From assembly GCA_902776545.1 (NCBI GenBank), contig CACYQO010000014.1, positions 1 to 45,314 on the forward strand: a stretch of DNA of 45,314 nucleotides, read 5' to 3'. The translations under genes were made by a program, and so were the position numbers. This DNA comes from an uncultured Prevotellaceae bacterium (GTDB lineage Bacteria; Bacteroidota; Bacteroidia; Bacteroidales; Bacteroidaceae). Positions 34,572 through 41,787 of this stretch are shown here, one piece after another. Within the stretch, counting starts at the first letter, position 1; the number at the start of each line of letters is the position of its first letter. Under the pieces are notes generated by a model. It worked only from the letters and a program-made list of their open reading frames with translations, ran no database searches and was not told where the DNA came from.

Positions 34572-37316
34572 CTAAATCCATTCAGACTTCTTCTTGTAAT
34601 GGCCCTTCGTTTCCGACGTGACCAGGCCGTCTTTCTTCAACCTTGACGCAATGACGCGTGCATTATTCCGGTCACATCCGAACTTCTCCACGACATCATC
34701 CAGTGTGAAGCTCTCGGGCAACATCTTATAACACTGCTTGGTCTTCGTTTTACGGTTGCGGTTGACAGACGGATCGGCCAGCATATCATCGAAGTATTTA
34801 CGGGCATACTCTCCGAACCAATGATGCTGACATTTGTACTGAATATTCAATATCAATTCGCACAGCGCCTTATCCTTTTCGTCGATGGTGAAGGTGTGCT
34901 TCTCCTGCCACTCGTCCCAATGGCGCATCAGGATGAAGGGCACGGAGATCGAAATACCGTAGTAAGGCACGCGCTTCAGCAGCAGTTCGTCGGGCTTATC
35001 CTGATTAATCTCCGCAATGGCCATGTGGTCTCTCGTCCACTCCCAACAAGCCTCTACCAGCGGCCATACGGGCAGTTCTCCGCTCACCCCGTCCAGCTTG
35101 TACGCCCACTCCTTCAGCTTCTCATCCTCCGCATAGTTCGCACGGGGCTGGGCAAGAGCCATCATCTTGAAGTCGCTCGGAGGCAAGGGGATGACCGCCA
35201 GACGTGTGGACAGGCCACTACCGAAGTTCCTTTCCGTCACCTTCCGATGCAGACTGAGCGGCGTACCCGTGTAAACATAATTCCAATACACGTTGAACGG
35301 CCCCGTCACGGAATCCACGTTGCGGTACTGCTGATTGTCCTCCTCATTGTGGAAGGCCTTCAGTTCCATCGTGCTCTTGTCAATCCACTGTCCGCCCTTC
35401 GAGGCTGAGGTGGAGGAATCGAGCTCCGAGTCGAAGGTCAGCATGTGCAGATGGATCTCCTTGTTGCCTACCACGTCGATGGCCTTGCACATGTCCTCGA
35501 TAAACACACCGTTGGCCGTGCGGGCACCGTGGATGCGGATGATCACATCGGGCTGCTTCAGGGGTTCCTTCTTCTGCTCCTTACTCGACGTGCCGCGCTC
35601 CTTCAACTCCTTCTTGTACTTGTTGATGGCATCGTTTCCCACCCTGTCTGCTGCGATGATGGGAGCCAACAGCAGCCTATAGAGCCTCGTGGCAAATGAC
35701 TTTCCGCTGGCCGGGTCGCCGATGATGTAGATACAGTAGTTCAGTCTGCGCTCTTCCTCTGGCCGATGGTAGAAGAAGTACCATGTCCTCGTGGCCAGCG
35801 TGCCCATGAATGCCGCAGCGGTGAACATCGCAGCAGGATAAGCCTCCCTGTGCAGTCCCGCACAGACCTCCCGCAGACAAGGATAGTCGTCAAACATCGC
35901 CTCTATCTCCGCGCCCCACTCTTTCAGTGCCACTCCGGTAACTACGTCGCCCTCGGAGCACTGGGGGTCTGACCCAGATGTGACTGTCGCAGACGTCACA
36001 GAGGGTCTGACCCCCTGTGCGACCCCGCCTCCAGTTCCGCCTCTAACTCCGCCTATCGTCTCGCCTAACTCCTCCAACGCCCTTACCAGCTCTTCCGGCT
36101 TCTTCCTGCCGTACTTCAACTTACAGGCCCCTTCCACCGTCGCCTCCACAGGATCACCCTCACCGATCAGATCCATCACCCACGACTGCGTCATCAGCGC
36201 CTCCAAGACCTTCTTCGGAGAATTGTCGCACACATACCTCAACAGGTTCGCCATATCCCGCATCTTATCATGCCTGTCTCCCTGCCCAGGCACCACGCCC
36301 CCCAGCAGCTTCTCGATAATCGCCGTCACCGCAATTCCGTGATAACTTACCCCGTCCGATGCGCCGCCTTCCCCTCCTAAGTTAGGAGGGGTTAGGGGTG
36401 GTCTGAACAGCCTCAGACTATCCGCCTGCTCAGACAGCCTCAGACTATCCGCCTGCTCAGACAGCCTCTGACTATCCGCCTGCTCAGACCCCCTCTGGCT
36501 CCCCCCGCTCAGGGGGAGAACTGCTGCGGAGTCTTTAGTCCTGTCAGTCCTGTTGTCCGTTGCAGATAATTTCCCCTGCGTCTTACCCTCGCGATACTGG
36601 GCATTATACTTTTCTGCAAACTCTTTGTTCTCATATTCAAATATCTCCTCATCGATATACAGCAAATCCTGCTCCGTAGTCAGAAAGTGCCCCCGGCTGC
36701 CATCACGGCATTTCTTATCGATGTATTCAGACACGCCAAGAAACTCAGCCATCTCCTGAATATTGTCAATAATATTGCCCCATTCCAATCGCGCTTTGAA
36801 CACAATCTTCAGACCATCGCCCGAAGGAGAAACGAACGCCATCAGAATACCGATCTCCTTCAAGTCGAGATGCGCAATAATCTGCTGCCAATACTCCTTT
36901 GCCGCCTGACCGTCGAACGTCTTCACCACGTGGTCGAGATCCATCACGCAGAGACCATTCAGACACACACCAGCCTTCTGACGCCAGCGACCAACAACCT
37001 CTTTCTTATTCGGCAGTTCCTCGTAGTTGGCAATGAAGATCACCAGCGGCAGCGAAGTCTTCTGACCGTTGCAATATGCCTCCACCTTCTTCTCGTCGGT
37101 CATCTTGTCCAACGCCTTCTTCTTATCCGGCTTCTGCCACTTATACCACTCCTTATACCCCTCCGTCTGTAACCACTTCAGGTCGAATCCACTACTCTTG
37201 ATGGCTCGGACGAGTGCCACCTTCTCAGCCACGTCCTTGCCCCTCATCAGTGAGTAGAGCAATTGCTGGCCCACGTTCTCCGTGGGCACAGCAAAATTCC
37301 TCTGATAACAAAACAT
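34572..37316 (-). CDS. VirE-N and DUF3987-type primase/helicase-like protein
   Basis: A 914-residue protein of the BT4734-like group common in Bacteroidales accessory regions. The N-terminal VirE-N-like domain covers about 50-240 (LPLVIFIANYEELPNKKEVVGRWR, GLCVMDLDHV, AFVSPSGDGLKIVFKA). The C-terminal DUF3987 part has a Walker A-like GDPASGKS, then a helicase-type core with RLAVIPLPPSDFKMM. In between lies an inserted repeat element encoding several SEQADSLRL units and FRPPLTPPNLGGEGG. It is thought to act on DNA of mobile elements, but the function is not proven. Upstream lie the 166-aa and lysozyme genes. No relation to T6SS is visible. Confidence 0.85.
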   Translation of the reverse strand: MFCYQRNFAVPTENVGQQLLYSLMRGKDVAEKVALVRAIKSSGFDLKWLQTEGYKEWYKWQKPDKKKALDKMTDEKKVEAYCNGQKTSLPLVIFIANYEELPNKKEVVGRWRQKAGVCLNGLCVMDLDHVVKTFDGQAAKEYWQQIIAHLDLKEIGILMAFVSPSGDGLKIVFKARLEWGNIIDNIQEMAEFLGVSEYIDKKCRDGSRGHFLTTEQDLLYIDEEIFEYENKEFAEKYNAQYREGKTQGKLSATDNRTDRTKDSAAVLPLSGGSQRGSEQADSQRLSEQADSLRLSEQADSLRLFRPPLTPPNLGGEGGASDGVSYHGIAVTAIIEKLLGGVVPGQGDRHDKMRDMANLLRYVCDNSPKKVLEALMTQSWVMDLIGEGDPVEATVEGACKLKYGRKKPEELVRALEELGETIGGVRGGTGGGVAQGVRPSVTSATVTSGSDPQCSEGDVVTGVALKEWGAEIEAMFDDYPCLREVCAGLHREAYPAAMFTAAAFMGTLATRTWYFFYHRPEEERRLNYCIYIIGDPASGKSFATRLYRLLLAPIIAADRVGNDAINKYKKELKERGTSSKEQKKEPLKQPDVIIRIHGARTANGVFIEDMCKAIDVVGNKEIHLHMLTFDSELDSSTSASKGGQWIDKSTMELKAFHNEEDNQQYRNVDSVTGPFNVYWNYVYTGTPLSLHRKVTERNFGSGLSTRLAVIPLPPSDFKMMALAQPRANYAEDEKLKEWAYKLDGVSGELPVWPLVEACWEWTRDHMAIAEINQDKPDELLLKRVPYYGISISVPFILMRHWDEWQEKHTFTIDEKDKALCELILNIQYKCQHHWFGEYARKYFDDMLADPSVNRNRKTKTKQCYKMLPESFTLDDVVEKFGCDRNNARVIASRLKKDGLVTSETKGHYKKKSEWI
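36369..36521. repeat. Composite palindromic element with 27-bp tandem repeats
   Basis: Left end: CCCCTCCTAAGTTAGGAGGGG palindrome (36371-36391) and GGTGGTCTGAAC. Right end: TCAGACCCCCTCTGGCTCCC and a CTCCCCCCGCTCAGGGGGAG palindrome (36500-36519). Between them are about three 27-bp units that each encode SEQADSLRL. GGTCTGA and TCAGACC are inverted, so the whole is a palindrome-flanked cassette. Translated in frame inside the DUF3987 gene, and near-identical ends occur at 39588-39745. Confidence 0.85.
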
Positions 37317-37318
37317 TT

Positions 37319-37365
37319 ATTCTGTGAAAATCTCTTCTTCTGTGAAAATCTGTGCCATCTGTGGC
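37319..37365. repeat. Dispersed TTCTGTGAAAATCT repeat
   Basis: Gap between the DUF3987 gene and the 166-aa gene: TTCTGTGAAAATCTCTTC is repeated and followed by TGTGCCATCTGTGGC. It matches 10835-10875 between tssK and tssE. Confidence 0.65.
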
Positions 37366-37866
37366 TCAAAATTTCCTCGAGTTGATGATCTTGTTCGCCT
37401 CCTGTGCCAGCCGCAGCATGTTGCTCGTCATGAGAAACGGCTTGGCGGTGTCGAGGATCAACTGTATCACCAGCTTCTTCTCCTTCTTCCGCTGCCACAC
37501 CTTCATCTCCTCCGTGTCCGTGATGAAGACCGTGTTCACAGGCACCTGCGGCGGGTTTTTCATCAACGGCTTCAGAGCCTCGGCAGCCTTCTGGAGCAGT
37601 TCCGCAGGAGCATCAGCCGACTTGCCGTCCACATTCACGTGCAACGAATAGGAGTTCTCCTTCTCGCCCTCATTCTTGTAGAACGACACGTGCTTGGTCT
37701 CCTTCAGATACGTGCGAGCCGGATGATCCGAATCCCGCTTTTGCACCGGTTCAAACGCCACATAGTCCGTTCCTTTCCACTTCAGCAACCGTCCCTCTAC
37801 CTTCTCGTCCGGCTTCCCCGACGGTCTCTCTCCGTAAAAATCCAACTTTCCCATAATTTTCAACAA
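37366..37866 (-). CDS. Hypothetical protein of the DUF3987 cassette
   Basis: A 166-residue charged protein with no signal or membrane span. Either ATG 37866 or ATG 37854 (MGKLDFYGERPSG) is possible. Features are a beta-rich start (LLKWKGTDYVAFEP), NSYSLHVNVDGKSADAP and a C-terminal helix TSNMLRLAQEANKIINSRKF. Family not recognised. Position between DUF3987 and lysozyme, minus strand, fits a small accessory protein often seen in these cassettes. No operon link with T6SS. Confidence 0.6.
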   Translation of the reverse strand: MLKIMGKLDFYGERPSGKPDEKVEGRLLKWKGTDYVAFEPVQKRDSDHPARTYLKETKHVSFYKNEGEKENSYSLHVNVDGKSADAPAELLQKAAEALKPLMKNPPQVPVNTVFITDTEEMKVWQRKKEKKLVIQLILDTAKPFLMTSNMLRLAQEANKIINSRKF

Positions 37867-38042
37867 AATTCATCTGCTATTCTTTTTCTTTTTCAACACG
37901 AATTGCCATCAATTACCATTAATTCCCATTTAATAAATTATTCATAATTAATTCATGAAAAATTCATGTTCAATTCGTGATAATTCGTGTTTAGTCTAAA
38001 AAATAATTCTTTAATTTTTTAATCTTTTAATTTTTTAATTTT
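37867..38042. other. AT-rich gap with ATTCGTG/ATTCATG repeats
   Basis: About 175 nt without a gene. It holds alternating AATTACCATTAATT and AATTCATG/AATTCGTG units, then an AATTTTTTAATC low-complexity tract. No promoter box of the TAnnTTTG type was found on the minus strand. Confidence 0.55.
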
Positions 38043-38528
38043 TTAATTTTTCTTGTGGAAGTCCGACCAGTCGCGGCGCTTCATCGGCTCCATCTCGTCT
38101 GGTTCAAAGAACCGCCTGGCCTCCCATTCTCTTCGTTTCTCAAGACCTCTGAGTTTCTGGCCCCCGGCATACACCCAGCGTTTGAACTCCTTCTTGATCG
38201 CACGCATCGAGCCACCCTCTTGGATCGTCTTCAGCAGCGTGCTCGTCTTCAGCTTATAGAATCCCATGTTGAACGCAAAGCTCACGAGTGCATCAAACTG
38301 CGGCTGGTTCAAGTCCAATCCCAACGAGTCCACCTGTTTCTCCACGTCATACAGATCCGCCTTCAGGAACATCTCAGCCCAGTACTCGCTGATCACGTCT
38401 CCCATCCTGACGCCGTGCGTATGACCGTACCCGATTGTCGGTACCCCCGCAGCATCTAAATACGCCTCCTTGCGCAAACCTTCAAACTCCTTAATCTTGT
38501 TAAGGCAAATGTCACTCACTTTCTTCAT
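38043..38528 (-). CDS. Phage-type lysozyme (GH24)
   Basis: A 161-residue T4-lysozyme-type muramidase (GH24). The catalytic triad follows the E-x8-D-x5-T rule: Glu16 (EFEGLR), Asp25 and Thr31 (LDAAGVPTIGYGHT). No signal peptide, so release would need a holin or another export route. The last part is basic (RRDWSDFHKKN). The start overlaps the stop of the upstream 101-aa gene (ATGA), so the two are translationally coupled. It is likely a phage or mobile element lysis or wall-remodelling gene; a T6SS effector role has no support. Confidence 0.85.
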   Translation of the reverse strand: MKKVSDICLNKIKEFEGLRKEAYLDAAGVPTIGYGHTHGVRMGDVISEYWAEMFLKADLYDVEKQVDSLGLDLNQPQFDALVSFAFNMGFYKLKTSTLLKTIQEGGSMRAIKKEFKRWVYAGGQKLRGLEKRREWEARRFFEPDEMEPMKRRDWSDFHKKN

Positions 38529-38830
38529 AAATTCTGTTCTTTCTTCTTCATGTCGCGATAGTTGTCGAGATACAAGTGATAGAGTCTCTTCATCCAGCTC
38601 TCGATCCCATCGTTGTACTCTTCGACCGACGAGGTCACTGCGGCAGCGATGTTCGTGATCATAATCATCATCACCTCCCGGTCGTAGCCATTCCTCAGGT
38701 CGAATACCTTCATGACCTCCTCTACCTTCTTTCCGACGACACCCGCCTCGTCATGCAGCTGCTGCACCAATTCCTCATAATTTTTGCACGTGTGGAAAAC
38801 CTTTCCCAATTGTGAATTTCTCTTTTTCAT
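38525..38830 (-). CDS. Small protein coupled to the lysozyme
   Basis: A 101-residue protein ending in TGA that overlaps the lysozyme ATG by 4 nt. It is helical with a mildly hydrophobic middle (REVMMIMITNIAAAVTSSVEE), but this is not a clear membrane span, so it is not a convincing holin. Family not recognised. Coupling suggests a partner or regulator for the lysozyme. Confidence 0.6.
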   Translation of the reverse strand: MKKRNSQLGKVFHTCKNYEELVQQLHDEAGVVGKKVEEVMKVFDLRNGYDREVMMIMITNIAAAVTSSVEEYNDGIESWMKRLYHLYLDNYRDMKKKEQNL

Positions 38831-38856
38831 AATTCTGTTCTTTTGTTCTTCTGTCT

Positions 38857-39558
38857 TTAATTTGCTCTTCTGTCTTTATTCAGCATTTTGTCAATCATTT
38901 CTGCGCCTTTCTGAGTCCAGACGAGATAGGTGCGTTCCTTCTGTTTCCCGTCCTTCGAGTAGTAGATGAAGAGCCGGTCCTGCGCCAGACCCTGGTCTTC
39001 GTAGTCCTGAGTCAGCCGGAACTGACCCCGACGCCATTTCTGAACTCCCATGTCGCAAAGCCACGAGTTCAGGTCGTTCGTCTCCATGCCAATCGCCTTG
39101 GCGATGTCGGTGGTGGTGATGCAGCCGTCGGCATACTGGTTGAACGACACCAGCGTCCGTCCGATGATCATCTCCGCCTCGTGCAGAATGTCGCTCTCTG
39201 ACACCAGCAGGTTCTGGGCGTAATGGCTCCCCTCGCCCTTTGGAGAGGGGATGGGGGTGAGGCTTCTTCTTTCCAACTGCTGCCAGCGGATCACCAACTT
39301 AGCACGTGCCTCGTCGTTGAACTTCGTGGCGATGTAGAGACATTCTGTTTTCGTGAGAGAATAACAGGGCAATGTGCGCCCCGTAGCATCTTGGTAGTTA
39401 CTGAGGGAAAAATTTCCCTTAGTGACCTGACTCCATGCTGACTCCATCTTTCTGATGGCCTTCAGCACATCATTGTGAGGCTTGCCGGTAATCTCGGCAA
39501 TCTCCAGCGATGTCATGCGCTGCGCACCCATCGCCTGCAAATTCTGATTCTGTTTCAT
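38857..39558 (-). CDS. Rha family regulator with antirepressor-like C-terminus
   Basis: A 233-residue phage-type regulator. N-terminal Rha-like domain: MTSLEIAEITGKPHNDVLKAIRKME, followed by TLPCYSLTKTECLYIATKFND and RAKLVIRWQQLE. Between the domains, residues SLTPIPSPKGEGSHYA come from an inserted palindromic repeat (39232-39256). The C-terminal KilAC/ANT-like region is ITTTDIAKAIGMETNDLNSWL, then YLVWTQKGAEMIDKML. Such proteins control lysogeny or lytic genes in phages and related islands. It sits upstream of the lysozyme pair. Confidence 0.82.
   Translation of the reverse strand: MKQNQNLQAMGAQRMTSLEIAEITGKPHNDVLKAIRKMESAWSQVTKGNFSLSNYQDATGRTLPCYSLTKTECLYIATKFNDEARAKLVIRWQQLERRSLTPIPSPKGEGSHYAQNLLVSESDILHEAEMIIGRTLVSFNQYADGCITTTDIAKAIGMETNDLNSWLCDMGVQKWRRGQFRLTQDYEDQGLAQDRLFIYYSKDGKQKERTYLVWTQKGAEMIDKMLNKDRRAN
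39232..39256. repeat. Inserted palindromic SPKGEG element in the Rha gene
   Basis: CCCCTCGCCCTTTGGAGAGGGG forms a palindrome and is translated as PSPKGEG. Comparable elements are widespread in bacterial genomes as translatable repeats. The insert falls at the linker between the two domains and keeps the frame. Confidence 0.7.
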
Positions 39559-39785
39559 AATATAAAATAAATAATGTCTGTGCTTTCTTCCCCTCCTAAG
39601 TTAGGAGGGGTTAGGGGTGGTCTGAACCGCCGCAAGCTCCGTTGCATTATCCGCCGCTTTATCCGCCGCTTTATCCGCCGCTTTATCCGCCACATTATTC
39701 CCTTGTTCAGACCCCCTCTGGCTCCCCCTGACTCAGGGGGAGAAACAATTACCGTTTGTCTCAGCATGTCAAAGAGCACTGCCAA
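39555..39785 (-). CDS. Doubtful small ORF, mostly repeat-derived
   Basis: A 76-residue frame overlapping the Rha start by 4 nt. The first 14 residues (MAVLFDMLRQTVIV) look natural and follow a promoter-like TTTG-N21-AATCTTTG on the minus strand; almost all the rest is encoded by the palindromic element and its 12-bp units (RRIKRRIKRRI). It could be a leader peptide gene broken into by the element. Confidence 0.25.
   Translation of the reverse strand: MAVLFDMLRQTVIVSPPESGGARGGLNKGIMWRIKRRIKRRIKRRIMQRSLRRFRPPLTPPNLGGEESTDIIYFIL
39588..39745. repeat. Composite palindromic element with 12-bp tandem repeats
   Basis: Left palindrome CCCCTCCTAAGTTAGGAGGGG (39590-39610), then GGTGGTCTGAACCG. Right GTTCAGACCCCCTCTGGCTC and palindrome CTCCCCCTGACTCAGGGGGAG (39722-39742). 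Between them about four TTATCCGCCGCT units of 12 bp. Its ends match 36369-36521 almost exactly, but the internal repeats differ. Confidence 0.85.
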
Positions 39786-39947
39786 ACCCCGTTGCCGTTC
39801 GTTGACAGTGCAAAGATTCTGAATCCAGTTTCAGATTTGCAAATATTCTCTTGAAAAAGTGTATTAGACCTAAATGATTGATTTTTAGTTAATTAGCCTG
39901 AATCCACCAACATTCCCAAAAGTGGATTCAAGTGGATTCAGGTGGAT
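39786..39947. other. Gap with promoter-like box and a GAATCCACC inverted repeat
   Basis: On the minus strand a TTTG..AATCTTTG pair (about 39811-39843) may serve the Rha gene. At 39898-39950 CTGAATCCACC and its complement GGTGGATTCAG form an inverted repeat near the stop of the 223-aa gene, which may end its transcript. No further gene seen. Confidence 0.45.
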
Positions 39948-40619
39948 TCAGCCTTTGGGGTACTTTTTCAGCATACCTTTAAGCAGGCTGAACAGCATAT
40001 TTGCCTCTGCAGAATCCAACTTGGTGCTCATCCGCTTCACAGCGCTGGCCGTATTATTATAATAAGGTGTGAAGGCAAACTCCAGGTCGGTGAGTTGCAG
40101 ATCCCTCGCCCTCAGCTCTTCCATCTGCATCAGTCTGCCGATAAACGACGCCACGATCATCACCCCGTCGTACTTCGACGTGCAACAGAGAAACTCATTG
40201 ATCTTCGCCTCGTGGTTCTTCCTCAGGTCGTCCATCATCTTTGCGATACGTCCGCCATCCACAAAGAACGTATATTCCCCAGCAAGCCCTCTCGGATTGG
40301 CCGGTATCGTCTCTCCGTTCTTCCTGGCAGCCTCTGTCACGATATCCTTCACCCTGTTCACAAACACGTCGGCAGGCGGCAGGTCTTCCACGATGGGAGC
40401 CGGAGCCTCTACCGTCACATGACTTCTTTCCTCCTCCGTGGCCTGGGCCGGTGATGGTTTCTCTGCTTCAGGAATGTCCGATGGCGGCACGGTTTGCAGG
40501 GTGACGTTAGACCCCGGCATGGCAAACACGCAGCCATTGAGGTTACCGTTAAACACCTGGCAGTTCGAGCCTGCCTCGAAGTGGTTCTCTATATGTTTCG
40601 GATTGTTCTCTTCCATCAT
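39948..40619 (-). CDS. Unknown protein with FExGSNxQVFN motif, long form
   Basis: A 223-residue protein. Near the N-terminus is HIENHFEAGSNCQVFNGNL followed by a strand repeat (GCVFAMPGSNVTLQ), suggestive of a short beta-solenoid or trimeric stem. A Pro/Ala/Glu-rich linker follows, then a C-terminal helical domain (RVKDIVTEAARKNGETIPANPRG, FVDGGRIAKMMDDLRKN). No signal or membrane span. It starts 3 nt after the stop of the 149-aa protein, which carries the same motif at its C-terminus, so the pair is co-translated. Family not recognised. Confidence 0.7.
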   Translation of the reverse strand: MMEENNPKHIENHFEAGSNCQVFNGNLNGCVFAMPGSNVTLQTVPPSDIPEAEKPSPAQATEEERSHVTVEAPAPIVEDLPPADVFVNRVKDIVTEAARKNGETIPANPRGLAGEYTFFVDGGRIAKMMDDLRKNHEAKINEFLCCTSKYDGVMIVASFIGRLMQMEELRARDLQLTDLEFAFTPYYNNTASAVKRMSTKLDSAEANMLFSLLKGMLKKYPKG

Positions 40620-40622
40620 CTG

Positions 40623-41072
40623 TTATTTCTTAAATTCTCCCTCTACTTTGTCATTAAATACCTGACCGTTGCTCCCAGGCTCAAAACGGTTGTCGATCTT
40701 CTCTTCACGGTTGGCTTGTGTCTGGCTGATATTCTGGTTGACAGCGACGTCAATCACTGGGACCTGCTGCCGTTGCAGATCCAACTCTTGCTGGCGTGCC
40801 AACTCTTCCTTCCGCGCCCGGGCCTCAAAGGCTTCATTGATAACTGCCTCCACTGCACGGGCCACAGGCGGCCACCAGTCTTCCGTATGCATCCTTTCTA
40901 TGTCCTGCTTCCAACGTCTCAGTGCTTCCTCCACGCCATAACGCAGGATATCTGTCTTCACCTTCGAACAATAGAACTCCTTGAAATAGGCCAGCACCTT
41001 CGGGAGGGCGATGGCTGCTACAGCATCGTTAGAAGATGGAAAAGCGGAGATGGGAAATTCGTTGGGCATCAT
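40623..41072 (-). CDS. Unknown protein with FExGSNxQVFN motif, short form
   Basis: A 149-residue protein: helical N-terminal two thirds (LAYFKEFYCSKVKTDILRYG, ERMHTEDWWPPVARAVEAVI), a charged coiled-coil stretch (RARKEELARQQELDLQRQQ), and a C-terminal NRFEPGSNGQVFNDKVEGE. The shared motif with the next gene suggests that the two interact through it. The upstream promoter near 41352-41383 may serve both. Family not recognised. Confidence 0.68.
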   Translation of the reverse strand: MMPNEFPISAFPSSNDAVAAIALPKVLAYFKEFYCSKVKTDILRYGVEEALRRWKQDIERMHTEDWWPPVARAVEAVINEAFEARARKEELARQQELDLQRQQVPVIDVAVNQNISQTQANREEKIDNRFEPGSNGQVFNDKVEGEFKK

Positions 41073-41310
41073 ATCGGAGATTGAGCGTGAATAATTTGAA
41101 AGAATTCGCTGGAGAGGCCGTCGCTGGTGAGAAGCGTTCCGCCGGTGAAGGGCCTCGATCTCCGATGATGACTGTGTAGTGATTTGCCCCTGTCGCCGAC
41201 CCGTTCCCCTGCGTCATCCTGAGTTGGATGGCAGTCGAGAGTGCCTGCCCGCAGCGTCGCGCGGTGCCGAAGTCACTCACTGAAATGGGGTTTCGAGTGG
41301 TTACTGTCAT
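41029..41310 (-). CDS. Doubtful small ORF before the motif pair
   Basis: A 93-residue frame overlapping the 149-aa gene start by 44 nt. It follows the promoter TTTG-N20-TATCTTTG and its ATG is the first one about 40 nt downstream, which favours translation. Yet the sequence lacks recognisable domains and its composition (Thr/Ser/Arg-rich) is not clearly coding. It may be a leader or a spurious frame. Confidence 0.3.
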   Translation of the reverse strand: MTVTTRNPISVSDFGTARRCGQALSTAIQLRMTQGNGSATGANHYTVIIGDRGPSPAERFSPATASPANSFKLFTLNLRYDAQRISHLRFSIF

Positions 41311-41351
41311 GTCGATAAATTAGGATTGTCCGGTTTAAGGAAAATCGGCTG

Positions 41352-41383
41352 CAAAGATATAAAAAAGCCCTGAATCCACCAAA
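41352..41383 (-). promoter_or_regulatory. Strong Bacteroidetes promoter of the motif-pair genes
   Basis: Minus strand: TTTG at 41380-41383, 20 nt, TATCTTTG at 41352-41359. A full match to the consensus, about 40 nt upstream of the 93-aa frame. Confidence 0.8.
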
Positions 41384-41547
41384 CCTGAAAACCTTAATAA
41401 TCTATAAATCGTCCATTCTTGCACACTTTGCCATTTTTGTGCATGACAAAGTCTTTACATTCTATTTCCGAACAAACTTTTTCCCTAAATATTTGGCCGT
41501 TTGGAAAGAAATGCTTACCTTTGCAACCAGTTGACATTATTAACAAC
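41384..41547. other. Gap between the motif-pair promoter and the insertion sequence
   Basis: No gene seen. It contains AT-rich sequence with a second plus-strand TTTGG..TACCTTTG-type box near 41490-41523, which would point into the insertion sequence. This is probably the promoter region of a gene that was cut off by the insertion, since no open frame follows it. Confidence 0.4.
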
Positions 41548-41787
41548 TTAACCTACATATTTCATACTCATTAAAAAGAAAACGTCTTTGGCTTCTGCGA
41601 GAGTCTGTTGTAAGATTATTCCGATTTCTTGACATACTTGCTTTGCAAAAAGCCTTTTCTTCAGTCTCCTGCGCGCTGTTTTTGCACTCTCAAGCTCTTC
41701 CTTCTGTCAAATTTGGCACCACTTGCCAAACCGTAGGAGGTCACACATCGCATGACCGCCTTATTATTCCATGAGAATAGAGGTTAT

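Noticed and set aside
34572-37316. VirE-N/DUF3987 protein as part of the secretion system
   Set aside because: VirE naming suggests type IV secretion, but this group is a common accessory-region DNA-processing protein and lies beyond a separate operon and terminator.
38043-38528. Lysozyme as a T6SS effector
   Set aside because: No link to VgrG, Hcp or PAAR genes, a separate transcriptional context and phage-type neighbours.
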